Positions 17,463-25,918 are shown, counted from the first letter of the stretch. The stretch: 64,000 nt of DNA from Bryobacteraceae bacterium (GCA_019187195.1 JABAQT010000019.1:107954-171953); one strand, 5' to 3'. Program-made: numbers and translations. The notes: generated from the letters alone by a model not told the origin.

Positions 17463-19034
17463 TCAATAGTCCTCAATTCGCAAAGTCGCCTGAGCGCGCT
17501 TCCAGGCGCGATCGAACTCGATCTTCACCCACATCGCATCCACGTCCCTCCCCTGAGCCTCGAGGGATTTCCATAACCCGAAAAGGGAGCGGCCATTGCG
17601 CGGGTTGCGGTCCAGGTCGTCCCGGAACACGGCCTCGGCCTGTTTCGCGTCTCCACTGCGCAAGAGCGCGCCACCCAGCGACTCGCGTACGGGGTAATAC
17701 CACGGCGGCGGCTCGTCATAGACCTGAGCATCCTGCAACGCGACGGCCTTGCGCCAGTGGACAATCGCATCCCGGGAGCCTCGCGCCATCCTCGCGGCGA
17801 GCACCTCGCTGGCAAGCGAGAGCACGTCCACCGCCTTGTTGTTTAACCACATGGCGGAGGCGGGAACCGCCAACCGCAGAGCTTCGAAGGCGCGCCGCTC
17901 CTTGTCCGCGTCCTCGAGACGGTTCATCCCATGGAACGCCAAGGCGCGGCTGTAATGCCAGATCGCCCGCGTTACCGGAAGCTTCTCGTTGTCCTCCGGG
18001 TGCGCGTTGAGAATCTCATCCCACTTCTGGAACCGCAATAACACGAACCACGGCGTAGGGACGAGAGGGTCGACCACGCCCGGCGCCATTTTCACCAGCG
18101 GCCTGGCCGCCTCCGAGAGTTTCAGCGCCGCCTGGTAGGCGTCCTCGAAGCGGCCCTGTAACATGCGCGCAGCCACCAGAAAGTGCAGGTTGTGAGCATA
18201 GTAGCCCATGTATCCGCCATGCACCCCGCTGTGGTGAAAATACTCCTCATCCACCCGCACCGCCCGTTCGTTCGAACCGGCCACCACCTCGTAGTCGCCC
18301 ACGCGGATATAGATGTGCCCCGCCATGTGGACCATGTGCCCGGCGCCCGGCGCGATGCCGCCCATCAGCCGTTGCGCCGAAGGCAGCGCGTATTCCGGAT
18401 GCGGAGACATCTCCATGGCATGGACATAGAAGTGGTTCGCGCCGGGGTGATCCGGGTCGCGCTTCAACACGGATTCGAGCAGCGCGATGCTGGTCGCCAT
18501 TTCGCCGTTCGGCGCTCCGTTCTTCCACCAGCGCCACCGCACCGGGACCATGAGGCTCTCCGCGTAAAGCGCGGCGGCGTCGGGGTCATCCGGATAGGCC
18601 CGATGCAGATCGCGAAGGGCGAGGCGATAGGCCTCCTCTCCCTGGCACATGGCCGCGGCCGCCCTGGCATACGCCTGCTCGTTCTTCGGCCCCATCAGTC
18701 TTACCGCCGCGGCCCCTTCCTGGCAGCCCTTCTTCAAGTCCACGTCGCCGTCGAGATCCATGTTGATGTGAGGAGCATGGGTGACGGCGACGCCCCAGCG
18801 CGGCATGATCGCTTGCGGATCCAGTTCCGCCGCTCGCAGGAAAGAGCGCTGCGCCTCGTAGCGGTTGAACCCGTAATATAGCAGCAGGCCCTGATCAAAG
18901 AACTTCTGCGCCTCCGGGTTGCGCGCCGTAATCGGATGGTGGTGGCTGCCCATGCCGCGGTAAAGCTCAACCGGCTTTTCCTGGGCGTGCATCAGGCCGG
19001 CGGCGAGCAGGAAAATCAGAAATCCTCGGTGCAT
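17463..19034 (-). CDS. Secreted tetratricopeptide-repeat protein with conserved histidine block
   Basis: 523 residues from the ATG at 19034, chosen because GAGGAA lies just upstream and the first residues (MHRGFLIFLLAAGLMHAQ) are a signal peptide; an in-frame start at 19118 would add 28 unlikely residues. TPR-like helices run through the protein (NPEAQKFFDQGLLLYYGF at the start). A histidine-rich block, NHFYVHAMEMSPHPE then GAGHMVHMAGHIYIRVGDY (about 205-265), is conserved in this family of periplasmic TPR proteins and looks like a metal or ligand site rather than a plain scaffold. Function unknown. It is separated by 97 bp from the FAD protein gene upstream and by 238 bp from the ABC gene downstream. 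Confidence 0.82.
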   Translation of the reverse strand: MHRGFLIFLLAAGLMHAQEKPVELYRGMGSHHHPITARNPEAQKFFDQGLLLYYGFNRYEAQRSFLRAAELDPQAIMPRWGVAVTHAPHINMDLDGDVDLKKGCQEGAAAVRLMGPKNEQAYARAAAAMCQGEEAYRLALRDLHRAYPDDPDAAALYAESLMVPVRWRWWKNGAPNGEMATSIALLESVLKRDPDHPGANHFYVHAMEMSPHPEYALPSAQRLMGGIAPGAGHMVHMAGHIYIRVGDYEVVAGSNERAVRVDEEYFHHSGVHGGYMGYYAHNLHFLVAARMLQGRFEDAYQAALKLSEAARPLVKMAPGVVDPLVPTPWFVLLRFQKWDEILNAHPEDNEKLPVTRAIWHYSRALAFHGMNRLEDADKERRAFEALRLAVPASAMWLNNKAVDVLSLASEVLAARMARGSRDAIVHWRKAVALQDAQVYDEPPPWYYPVRESLGGALLRSGDAKQAEAVFRDDLDRNPRNGRSLFGLWKSLEAQGRDVDAMWVKIEFDRAWKRAQATLRIEDY

Positions 19035-19131
19035 ACTTCCTCTCATGGTAAGGTTCGCCATCGTGGATGGCTCTAGCCCCTGCTGATGTTCGCGAATGCC
19101 GCGATGTTTTCGGATCACCTTGTCCGCGAAG

Positions 19132-20655
19132 TCAGGCGCGGCCGAGGCGGTGAAGAACGCGGGTTGCGGCCCGAACCCCGTGGTACTGGGCCTCCTCGAA
19201 GATAGACATGCCGCTCAGGTCGGAGTTGGCGAGGACGATGTCTGTTCCCCAATCGCCGAGGCGGCGGCGCTTATCGCTCCACATCCAGCCGGTGACAGGC
19301 CGGGCCATGGCATGGCCAAGCCGCAACACGTCGATTCGCGATACGCACTGGCGGATGTCGGGGTGCGCCTTCTCGAGATCGTGGAAGATAGCCTCCTTCC
19401 AATAGCTCCAGTCCTTGTTGAGCAGCAGTTGCCGGTTGGCGGCGGGGGTTCCTTCCGCGAGCGACCAGTAGTAGGTCCAGACGCTCTTGCTGATGACGGA
19501 GCGGAGACTCTGGTGGGTGGCGACGACGTAGCCGAGGGCCGGAGAGTCGTAGATCACGTTGTCCCATGCGGGTTCGGTGTTTCGTTCGCGCGGCAGGCGG
19601 TCGAGGGTGAGGTTGGCGGTGAGCCACGGAGAATAGACCATGCCGGAGGCGTCGGGTGGGTCCTCGAGAACATAACGGAGGAGGAAGGTGGGAGCCGCCC
19701 AAATGACAGCCTGAGCCTGATATTCTACTTGCTCCGTGCGTACTCGGATGTGGCGGCCCGCGCGCTCGAGGTGATTCACCATGGAGGAGGGGCGGACGAA
19801 TTTCCCGAGCCTTTCGAGCAGGCGTTTGGCGAGCCAGCCGTTGCCTTCGGGCCACGTGAAGGGCCCTTTTTCCTCATGCTGGCGGGAAGCGAAGTAGTGG
19901 ATGCCGGCCCAGGCGGAGGTGTCGCGCGCCAGGGCTCCGTAGTCATCGCGGCAGGCGTAGTTGACATACCAGTCGAGGTACGGTGAATCGAACTTCTGAT
20001 CGCGGAGCCACTGCTCGAAGGAGATATTGTCCAGTGGAGAGGGCTTGCCCCGGAGTTCGAGCGGGATGGAGAACAGGCCGGTGGAGGCGAAGGCGGCCAT
20101 CCGCTCCTCGAAGCGGCGGAACTCGAGCCGCTGTTCGCGTGTCACGCCAGTATCGGGCTCGATGCCCTCCTGCCAGCGCCCATGGAGGAAGAGGCGCTCC
20201 TGGGGGGAGTGACAAAGATGCAACTCATTGAAGCGGCCATTTTCGATGAGGCCGAACTCCTCGCACAGTTCGCGGACCAGAGTGGAGTCGCGGTTGGGGA
20301 CGGGCAGGTAGTGGGCGGCCCAGGGGTAGGCTGAAATCTCGTTCTCACCCCAGCGCGAGTTGCCGCCGGCCTGATGTTCCATTTCGAGGATGATGAAGTC
20401 CGAAAATCTTTTTTTCCGCAGCCACCAGGCGGCGCTGAGGCCGGAAATGCCTCCGCCCACGATGACCACCGGTACGCGGGCCTGTTGCTTGGGGGCGGGG
20501 AATGCCGCGCGGTCGCGCAGTTTGTGGCCCAACAGGTGCGAGTCATCGATGAGGCGGCCCTCGACCGGACGGCTGGTTTTCGGCGAAAGGCCCACGAGAG
20601 CCGCCGAGAGAAACTCGCGGCGGTTATTTCGCAACGGCTTGCCACTCCCGCTCAT
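19132..20655 (-). CDS. Tat-exported FAD-dependent amine-oxidase-like protein
   Basis: About 507 residues from the ATG at 20655 (an in-frame ATG at 20679 is possible). The N-terminus NNRREFLSAALVGL is a twin-arginine signal. A Rossmann FAD site follows, VVIVGGGISGLSAAWWLRK with IILE closing the second strand, then AGGNSRW, as in flavin amine oxidases. A C-terminal GTDIVLANSDLSGMSIFEEA segment fits the second FAD-binding block. The gene overlaps the end of the spermidine-synthase-like gene by 32 bp, so the two are coupled. Oxidation of a polyamine or other amine outside the cytoplasm is an inference from context; the substrate cannot be read from the sequence. Confidence 0.82.
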   Translation of the reverse strand: MSGSGKPLRNNRREFLSAALVGLSPKTSRPVEGRLIDDSHLLGHKLRDRAAFPAPKQQARVPVVIVGGGISGLSAAWWLRKKRFSDFIILEMEHQAGGNSRWGENEISAYPWAAHYLPVPNRDSTLVRELCEEFGLIENGRFNELHLCHSPQERLFLHGRWQEGIEPDTGVTREQRLEFRRFEERMAAFASTGLFSIPLELRGKPSPLDNISFEQWLRDQKFDSPYLDWYVNYACRDDYGALARDTSAWAGIHYFASRQHEEKGPFTWPEGNGWLAKRLLERLGKFVRPSSMVNHLERAGRHIRVRTEQVEYQAQAVIWAAPTFLLRYVLEDPPDASGMVYSPWLTANLTLDRLPRERNTEPAWDNVIYDSPALGYVVATHQSLRSVISKSVWTYYWSLAEGTPAANRQLLLNKDWSYWKEAIFHDLEKAHPDIRQCVSRIDVLRLGHAMARPVTGWMWSDKRRRLGDWGTDIVLANSDLSGMSIFEEAQYHGVRAATRVLHRLGRA

Positions 20656-22120
20656 AGTAGCGGACCAGCACTTGATCATTGAGCCGGTTGGGCTCGGCGG
20701 GGACGGCTCCCATGTCGGCCGGAAATTGGAACAGGGACGGCAGCATGGCGGCGGTGAGGAAATGGAGGCCTTGCGGCAGGTGGGTGGGCGGCTGGTAGTC
20801 GCGCCTGCCGGCGAGCATGAAGCCCCATTCGCCGAACGAAGGGACGTAGGCGTGGTAGGGATAGACCTTCAATCCGGCCTGCTTCATCGTTTCGGCGATG
20901 GACCAGAAGCTCTGGCGGGCAAACAGCGGAGAAGTGCTTTGGGCGACCGCCAGACCGCCTTCGCTGAGGTGCTTCGCCATGAGACGGTAGAAGGCGGTGG
21001 TGTAAAGTTTGCCGAGGGAGTAGCTGGTGGGGTCGGGGAAGTCAATGACGATGAAGTCGTAGACGCCGGCATGCGATTCGAGCCACGGGAAGGCGTCGGC
21101 ATTGATCACCTTCACCCTGGACGCGGTGAGCGAACCCTGGTTGAGCCCCTTGAGGATGGGATGAGTGGAAAACAGGTGGGTCATTTCGGGGTCGAGGTCG
21201 ACCAGGGTGATGCTCTCGACGGATGGGTACTTCAACAGTTCACGGACCGCCAGTCCGTCGCCGCCGCCAAGCACCAGCAGGCGGCGCGCTCCGGGAACGG
21301 CGGAGAGACCGGGATGCACCAGCGCCTCATGGTAGCGGCGCTCGTCGCGGGAACTGAATTGGAGGTGCGAGTTGAGAAACAGCCGCAGGTCGTCCTTCCA
21401 CTTGGTAAGAACAATTCGCTGGTACTTCGTTGTGCGGGCCAGAATCACTTCATCGGCATAAAGGGCGCTGTCGGCGATGTCCAGGATGTGCGTGGAATAA
21501 GCCATTCCGATGCCTTGCGCCGCCATGACGAGCAGGCAAAGCACGCGCAGGCGGAGGGCGGCGCCGACCCGGTCCTCGAAGAGGAATGTGGTCCATAACG
21601 CGACGGCGGCGTTGAGGATGCCGAAGAAGATGGCGCCGCGGACGAGACCCAACTGGGGAACCAGCCAAAGCGGGAAGACCAGGGAAGCTCCGAGGGCCCC
21701 GAGGTAGTCGAACGTAAGAACCTGGGCGACGAGATCGCGGAATTCGAAGCGATCCTTCAGAATGCGCATCATCAGGGGAATCTCGAGGCCCACCAGCGCC
21801 CCGATGAATATGACCAGCACGTAGAGCAGCAGGCGGAATCCCTGCGTATAGGCGAAGGCGACGAACAGGATGGTGGAGGAGAACCCCCCTAGCAGGCCAA
21901 CCATGAGCTCGATGGTGACGAACCGTGTCACCAGTCCGCGGCCGATGTATCTCGACAGGAAACTGCCGATGCCCATCGCGAAAAGATAGCTGCCGATGAC
22001 GGTCGAGAATTGGAGCACGCTATCGCCGAGGAGATAGCTCGCCAGTGTGCCGGCCAGTAGCTCGTAGATCAGGCCACAGGCCGCGATGAGGAAAGTCGAG
22101 ATGAGAAGAAGAAACGCCAA
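20624..22120 (-). CDS. Membrane-anchored spermidine-synthase-like aminopropyltransferase
   Basis: 498 residues. The N-terminal 210 residues hold about seven membrane segments (GLIYELLAGTLASYLLGDS, then LEIPLMMRIL), followed by a SpeE-like methyltransferase-fold domain: YQRIVLT, LVLGGGDGLAVRELLKY, the ribose-binding VDLDPEM, NADAF and VIDFPDPTSYSLGKLYT, which supplies the catalytic Asp. Family knowledge: it would transfer aminopropyl from decarboxylated AdoMet to an amine. Soluble SpeE proteins are near 280 residues, so the membrane fusion doubles the size. TTG start, 6 bp after the DUF350 stop. A SpeD-like gene lies five genes upstream in the same operon, supplying the co-substrate. Confidence 0.88.
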   Translation of the reverse strand: MAFLLLISTFLIAACGLIYELLAGTLASYLLGDSVLQFSTVIGSYLFAMGIGSFLSRYIGRGLVTRFVTIELMVGLLGGFSSTILFVAFAYTQGFRLLLYVLVIFIGALVGLEIPLMMRILKDRFEFRDLVAQVLTFDYLGALGASLVFPLWLVPQLGLVRGAIFFGILNAAVALWTTFLFEDRVGAALRLRVLCLLVMAAQGIGMAYSTHILDIADSALYADEVILARTTKYQRIVLTKWKDDLRLFLNSHLQFSSRDERRYHEALVHPGLSAVPGARRLLVLGGGDGLAVRELLKYPSVESITLVDLDPEMTHLFSTHPILKGLNQGSLTASRVKVINADAFPWLESHAGVYDFIVIDFPDPTSYSLGKLYTTAFYRLMAKHLSEGGLAVAQSTSPLFARQSFWSIAETMKQAGLKVYPYHAYVPSFGEWGFMLAGRRDYQPPTHLPQGLHFLTAAMLPSLFQFPADMGAVPAEPNRLNDQVLVRYYEREWQAVAK

Positions 22121-22126
22121 GGACGT

Positions 22127-22339
22127 CTAGTGGACCGCCGAGGCAATGATGATGCACATGCCGATGGACATGGCTCCGACGAGGATCGCCAGCGCGACAT
22201 TCTTCTCCTCGACAATCTCCTTCCAGAGCGCATAGGGCGTCATCTTGTCGACCACCGCGAATGCGACGATGAAGATCACAATGCCCAGGATCGCGAAGAT
22301 CAGGGCGTTTAACAGAAACCCGGGATGGAAGTCCACCAT
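22127..22339 (-). CDS. DUF350 small inner-membrane protein
   Basis: 70 residues with two hydrophobic helices (about 9-28 and 47-68). The pattern LIFAILGIVIFIVAFAVVD, followed by TPYALWKEIVEEKNVALAIL and a final GMCIIIASAVH, is that of one DUF350 repeat unit; E. coli YjfL carries two. GGAGGG lies 10 nt before the ATG. DUF350 proteins elsewhere sit beside PspA homologues and polyamine-linked ATP-grasp enzymes. Here it lies between a 62-residue membrane protein and the SpeE-like gene with gaps of 4 and 6 bp. A role in membrane stress or transport is inferred only. Confidence 0.85.
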   Translation of the reverse strand: MVDFHPGFLLNALIFAILGIVIFIVAFAVVDKMTPYALWKEIVEEKNVALAILVGAMSIGMCIIIASAVH

Positions 22340-22343
22340 AGTT

Positions 22344-22532
22344 CTATTTCCCTCCGTAATAGCGGCCGATGCCGCCGCCGTAATGCGAGCGCCAGGCGCC
22401 GGGGTTGTCCCGGATGGACTTGGGCACGTTCCGCACCTCGTTCACCCGGTCGAGGCTCCACCCGCGCCATTGCGAATATCCCACAAAGCCCGCGATGAGC
22501 AAGCCGTAGATGGAAAACAAAGATCGTATCAT
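22344..22532 (-). CDS. 62-residue single-span membrane protein of unknown function
   Basis: Short ORF with ATG preceded by GAGGAA at 8 nt. One N-terminal hydrophobic segment (SLFSIYGLLIAGFVGY) is followed by a basic and Gly/Tyr-rich tail ending SHYGGGIGRYYGGK. It fits exactly between the second DUF4178 gene and DUF350 (gaps of 12 and 4 bp), and the operon spacing supports that it is real. I do not recognise a family. The small size and position suggest an accessory subunit of the DUF350/SpeE-like membrane complex. Confidence 0.65.
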   Translation of the reverse strand: MIRSLFSIYGLLIAGFVGYSQWRGWSLDRVNEVRNVPKSIRDNPGAWRSHYGGGIGRYYGGK

Positions 22533-22544
22533 TACCGTGGTTCC

Positions 22545-23852
22545 TCACCCGCCGCCGGAGTAGTCGCTCTCGGCCCAGCGTTTCTGCTCGAAGCTGCCGC
22601 TGCGTATCGTGGTCCAGATGGCCGGAATCAATAAGAGAACGACACCGATGAAAAAGAAGGGCCACGTGGTTACATCGCGGATCACCTCGATCTGGTAGCG
22701 CATCGAGTTGACTGCGGAGCGCGCGGCGGTGGTGTCCATCTCCGGTTCGACGCGCAGATAGTATCTGCCGGGCGGGATGGAAGGCAGCACGACCGACGCC
22801 TTCGAGCCGCCTTCGGTCCAGACTCCGTCGCTGTCGCGTCCGTGATAGTAACTCACCTGGCGGCTGAAATCGTAGGCGTCCGAGGTGTCGGCATTGATCA
22901 GGGCGAGGTTGAAATAGGCCCAGTTATTGTCCAGGTCGGTATTCACCTTCACTTCCACGTCGCAGATTCGCCCCGGCAGTTCGAAGACGCCGGTGACGAA
23001 GGAGTTCTCGTGCGTTCCCGCCGTCTGTTGGGTGAAGGAATACCGTTGGGAGAACACGGTCGCGCCGGCGTGGAACAGCATGGCCGTGAACTGAATGAAA
23101 ATCAGGATGGCCACCCAGACGAGGAAGCGTTTCCAGGCCGTGACTACCCGCCCCGCCGCCGGCGATGGCTGGTTGGCAAAGACGCCAGCAGCACTAGGAG
23201 GACTTCCGCGGAGGCCGAAGCTTTTCCAGATGACGGCGCCCGGAGTGTATTCGCCAAGCGACCAGACGGTCTCGCCGTCCGTCTGTTCGCGTGAGAGCAT
23301 GCGCGGAGGGGCGATGAAATCGTCGCACTTGACGGATTCGCCCACGTGGACGCGCCAGGGGAATTCGCCCATCACGTAGATGGTGGCCGCCTGGTAGTCC
23401 TGGAAATGGCGGTAGGTAGCTCCCATGAAGTTCGCGATCGGACGTGTTCCGCGCATGGTAGCCAGGGGCAGAGCCTGAAGGACCGTGACGAGGTTCCAGT
23501 GGCCGTTGTACTCGGTGAGGTAGCGGAAGCCCCTGTACGGGTTGAACAGGACATACTCGCTCCAGTGATAGGCCACCCCATCGGCCGTCATCTCGCGCAC
23601 CTGCATGCCGATGGCCTCGTAGAGGACTCCGTCGAGCTTGCCGCGCGTGCCGAGCGGAATGAGAGGCCGGAAGCGCTCCTTGGCGCGAAACTGCTCGATG
23701 ACCTGCAGGCTTGGCGTGGTGGCGTCGAGAACGCTGAGGCATTGGATACAGACGACGGTGAGCGTGCGGCCTAGTCCGCGCACCTCGACCGTGCCGCCGC
23801 AATTGGGGCAGGCGAGCGATCGGACTTTGGGCATCGGCCGCGGCTGGGTCAT
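22545..23852 (-). CDS. DUF4178 zinc-ribbon membrane protein (long form)
   Basis: 435 residues. N-terminal zinc ribbon CPNCGGTVEVRG ... VVCIQCLSV (about 15-43), then a DUF4178 beta domain (LDGVLYEAIGMQVREM ... WSEYVLFNPYRGFRYLTEY, about 70-130), a second domain half, a membrane helix (about 240-262), a beta-rich periplasmic-side segment with FELPGRICDVEVKV and RYYLRVEPE, and a last membrane helix (TWPFFFIGVVLLLIPAIW). It follows the short DUF4178 gene with no gap (TAG immediately before ATG). The long form thus joins a cytoplasmic zinc-ribbon/DUF4178 sensor-like part to an extracytoplasmic domain. Function unknown; cooperation with the short form is inferred. Confidence 0.82.
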   Translation of the reverse strand: MTQPRPMPKVRSLACPNCGGTVEVRGLGRTLTVVCIQCLSVLDATTPSLQVIEQFRAKERFRPLIPLGTRGKLDGVLYEAIGMQVREMTADGVAYHWSEYVLFNPYRGFRYLTEYNGHWNLVTVLQALPLATMRGTRPIANFMGATYRHFQDYQAATIYVMGEFPWRVHVGESVKCDDFIAPPRMLSREQTDGETVWSLGEYTPGAVIWKSFGLRGSPPSAAGVFANQPSPAAGRVVTAWKRFLVWVAILIFIQFTAMLFHAGATVFSQRYSFTQQTAGTHENSFVTGVFELPGRICDVEVKVNTDLDNNWAYFNLALINADTSDAYDFSRQVSYYHGRDSDGVWTEGGSKASVVLPSIPPGRYYLRVEPEMDTTAARSAVNSMRYQIEVIRDVTTWPFFFIGVVLLLIPAIWTTIRSGSFEQKRWAESDYSGGG

Positions 23853-24488
23853 CTACCAGCCCTCGAATTCGCGGATGTTCCGCAGTCCGAGCGAATCGAA
23901 GCTGACAAACTCGCCGATAAACAGCAGCGGTGGGGACTCGCTGTAATCAATGGTTCCGAATTGCGCCGAGCCGTTGCGCAGGTCGGCGAAGACCATCTCG
24001 GACTTGTCCCAGTATTCGAAGGGCAGTTCTCCCTCGACGCCGAGATAGCGCGCCCGGTTGATGGAGGTGATCTCGAAGCTGGCCGAGTTCCATTCCACGC
24101 GCGCGCCGCGGTAAGCGTTGCCCGGATCGGGCAGAGGTTTCGTGGGCTTTACCAGGGCCGAAACGGCGTACTCGGCCATGGCGTCGGAGAGCCAGAGACT
24201 TTCGCCCTGGTGGGTGATGCAATGCCATTCATTCCAGTAGCCGAGTTCGTACTGATAGATAATGCGGCCGACGACGCGAAAGGACTTGCTCTTGTAGATG
24301 CCTTCCGTGAGAAGTTGAATGGGAGAGATCTCGGGGGGCAGATCGGCCACTTCGCCGACCTTCTTCAGATCCACGTCCTGGCGCACCAAAATCGAGTGGC
24401 AGTAGGGGCAGGTGGTCTGAACGGCGCTCGAGAACTGGAACTCCACCGGAGCGCCGCAGTTTGGACAGTTTCCCGCTGGCCGGCTCAT
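23853..24488 (-). CDS. DUF4178 zinc-ribbon protein (short form)
   Basis: 211 residues, soluble. N-terminal zinc ribbon CPNCGAPVEFQF ... TTCPYCHSI (about 8-35) is followed by a single DUF4178 domain (YKSKSFRVVGRIIYQYELG, WNEWHCITHQGESLWLSD; about 60-200). It resembles the N-terminal part of the next gene product and probably arose by duplication. Start lies 7 bp after the SpeD-like stop. DUF4178 has no known biochemical activity; its constant company with SpeD/SpeE-like and DUF350 genes is the only functional clue. Confidence 0.85.
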   Translation of the reverse strand: MSRPAGNCPNCGAPVEFQFSSAVQTTCPYCHSILVRQDVDLKKVGEVADLPPEISPIQLLTEGIYKSKSFRVVGRIIYQYELGYWNEWHCITHQGESLWLSDAMAEYAVSALVKPTKPLPDPGNAYRGARVEWNSASFEITSINRARYLGVEGELPFEYWDKSEMVFADLRNGSAQFGTIDYSESPPLLFIGEFVSFDSLGLRNIREFEGW

Positions 24489-24495
24489 GGTTTCC

Positions 24496-24858
24496 TCATG
24501 CGGCGGGCGGCAGGACGCCGTAGGGCCGCTCGATTCGCCTCACGCGCACGCTCTCGGCCCCGAACTCGCGCGTAAGCAGGAACACGTAGTTGAACTCGGG
24601 CCGCGGCCTGCAACTGAACAGGTTGAGGCACAGCGACCCGTGCTCGGGGAAGGTATGACAGGCGAGGTGGGATTCCGAGAGCATGACAAATCCGGTGTAC
24701 CCGCCGGGTTGAGGAAACGCATGCCACAGAGGCGGCGCGACGGGATGCAGGTCGAGCACGTCGATCAAGCGCTGGAATAACCTTTCCAGCCGGTCCCGGT
24801 CTTTCAACGTGTCCGGCAGACAACCGTAGGCGTCCACGATCCACTCGCGGCCTGTCAT
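24496..24858 (-). CDS. speD: S-adenosylmethionine decarboxylase-like protein (prokaryotic SpeD type)
   Basis: 120 residues, matching the short prokaryotic AdoMet decarboxylase. The self-cleavage and active site block is present as LSESHLACHTFPEHG: the Glu-Ser bond would be cut to make the pyruvoyl group on Ser, the His of HTFPE is the processing residue, and the Cys of FSCRPRPE is the expected proton donor. The product, decarboxylated AdoMet, is the aminopropyl donor for the SpeE-like enzyme five genes downstream. Gaps of 28 bp from the SPFH gene and 7 bp to the DUF4178 gene place it in the same transcript. Some family members have diverged to other amino-acid decarboxylases, so activity is likely but not certain. 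Confidence 0.85.
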   Translation of the reverse strand: MTGREWIVDAYGCLPDTLKDRDRLERLFQRLIDVLDLHPVAPPLWHAFPQPGGYTGFVMLSESHLACHTFPEHGSLCLNLFSCRPRPEFNYVFLLTREFGAESVRVRRIERPYGVLPPAA

Positions 24859-24886
24859 TGACTTGTATAGCGTATCACCAGCGAGG

Positions 24887-25918
24887 CTATCCCTGGGCTC
24901 CGCCGCAGTTGGGACAGAACTTGGCGCGCGAGGGCATGGAAGCGCCGCATTCGATGCAGAACTTCGTCTCCTTGCCGGGAGCGGTTCCGCCTCCCGCCGC
25001 CGGAGATGGGGTAACCGGAGCGGGTGTGCCGGCGGAGGGCGGTTGCGGTTCGCCGCCGGAAATGCGCAGGGCGCCCATCATGGTCTGGGCCATCGCCAGA
25101 CCCGCGCCGAGACCCGCGCCGATGCCCGCCGCGCCGCCGCCTTCGTTGGCCGCTGCAATGGGCATGGATTGGGCAACCTGGAACTGTGTATAGCGGCCCA
25201 TGTCGCCGACCATGTTCATGCCGATGCGCTCATCGAGGCGCTTCTGCAACTCTTCGGGGAGGGAGAGATTTTCGACGACGAAACTGTCGAGGGCGAGTCC
25301 GAGCCGTGTGAACTCGGGGTTGAGGTGGGCGGCGATCTTCTGCGCCAGTTCCACCTGATTGGCCGCCATGTCGAGGAAGGGAATCTGGCTTTCGGCGAAG
25401 GTATCGCTCATGCGGCCGATGATGGTGTTGCGCAGTTGCCCCTCGATTTCCGCTACCTGGTAGAGTTCGCGCGTGCCGCTGACGTTGGTTTGAAAAGCGC
25501 GCGGATCGGCGACGCGCCAGGCGTAGATGCCGTACGCCCGGAGGCGGACGGCGCCGAAATCCTTGTCGCGCACCGTGATCGGCGTCGCGGTGCCCCATTT
25601 CTGGTTCACTTGCAGGCGCGTCGAGAAGAAATAAACGTCACTCTTGAACGGAGACTGGAACATCTTGTCCCAATTCATGAGGTTGGTGAGCAGCGGAAGG
25701 GTCTGCGTATTGAGGGTGTACAAGCCCGGCCCGAATACATCCGCCATCCTTCCTTCATTCACGAAAGCGGCCATTTGCGATTCGCGGACGGTGAGTTTCG
25801 CTCCGTTCTGGATTTCCATGTCCTGCATGGGATAGCGCCAGGCGAGGATGCCGTCTTCCGGCTCGGTCCAGTGAATGACATCAATAAATTGCTTCTTGAG
25901 GAAGTCTTTGAGTGACAT
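24887..25918 (-). CDS. SPFH-domain protein with C-terminal zinc ribbon (YdjI/COG4260 type)
   Basis: About 343 residues. The ATG at 25918 (MSLKDFLKKQFIDVIHW) is preferred over an in-frame start at 25948 because GGAGG lies 5 nt before it. SPFH/band-7 domain at about 30-240 (VRESQMAAFVNEGRMADVF, TLNTQTLPLLTNL), an Ala/Gly-rich helix region (about 250-285), a Pro-rich linker and a C-terminal zinc ribbon CIECGASMPSRAKFCPNCGG. The architecture matches COG4260; the B. subtilis member YdjI is encoded beside a PspA homologue and works in membrane stress. Here it heads the polyamine-linked operon and no PspA is present. It probably forms a membrane-associated scaffold. Confidence 0.88.
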   Translation of the reverse strand: MSLKDFLKKQFIDVIHWTEPEDGILAWRYPMQDMEIQNGAKLTVRESQMAAFVNEGRMADVFGPGLYTLNTQTLPLLTNLMNWDKMFQSPFKSDVYFFSTRLQVNQKWGTATPITVRDKDFGAVRLRAYGIYAWRVADPRAFQTNVSGTRELYQVAEIEGQLRNTIIGRMSDTFAESQIPFLDMAANQVELAQKIAAHLNPEFTRLGLALDSFVVENLSLPEELQKRLDERIGMNMVGDMGRYTQFQVAQSMPIAAANEGGGAAGIGAGLGAGLAMAQTMMGALRISGGEPQPPSAGTPAPVTPSPAAGGGTAPGKETKFCIECGASMPSRAKFCPNCGGAQG

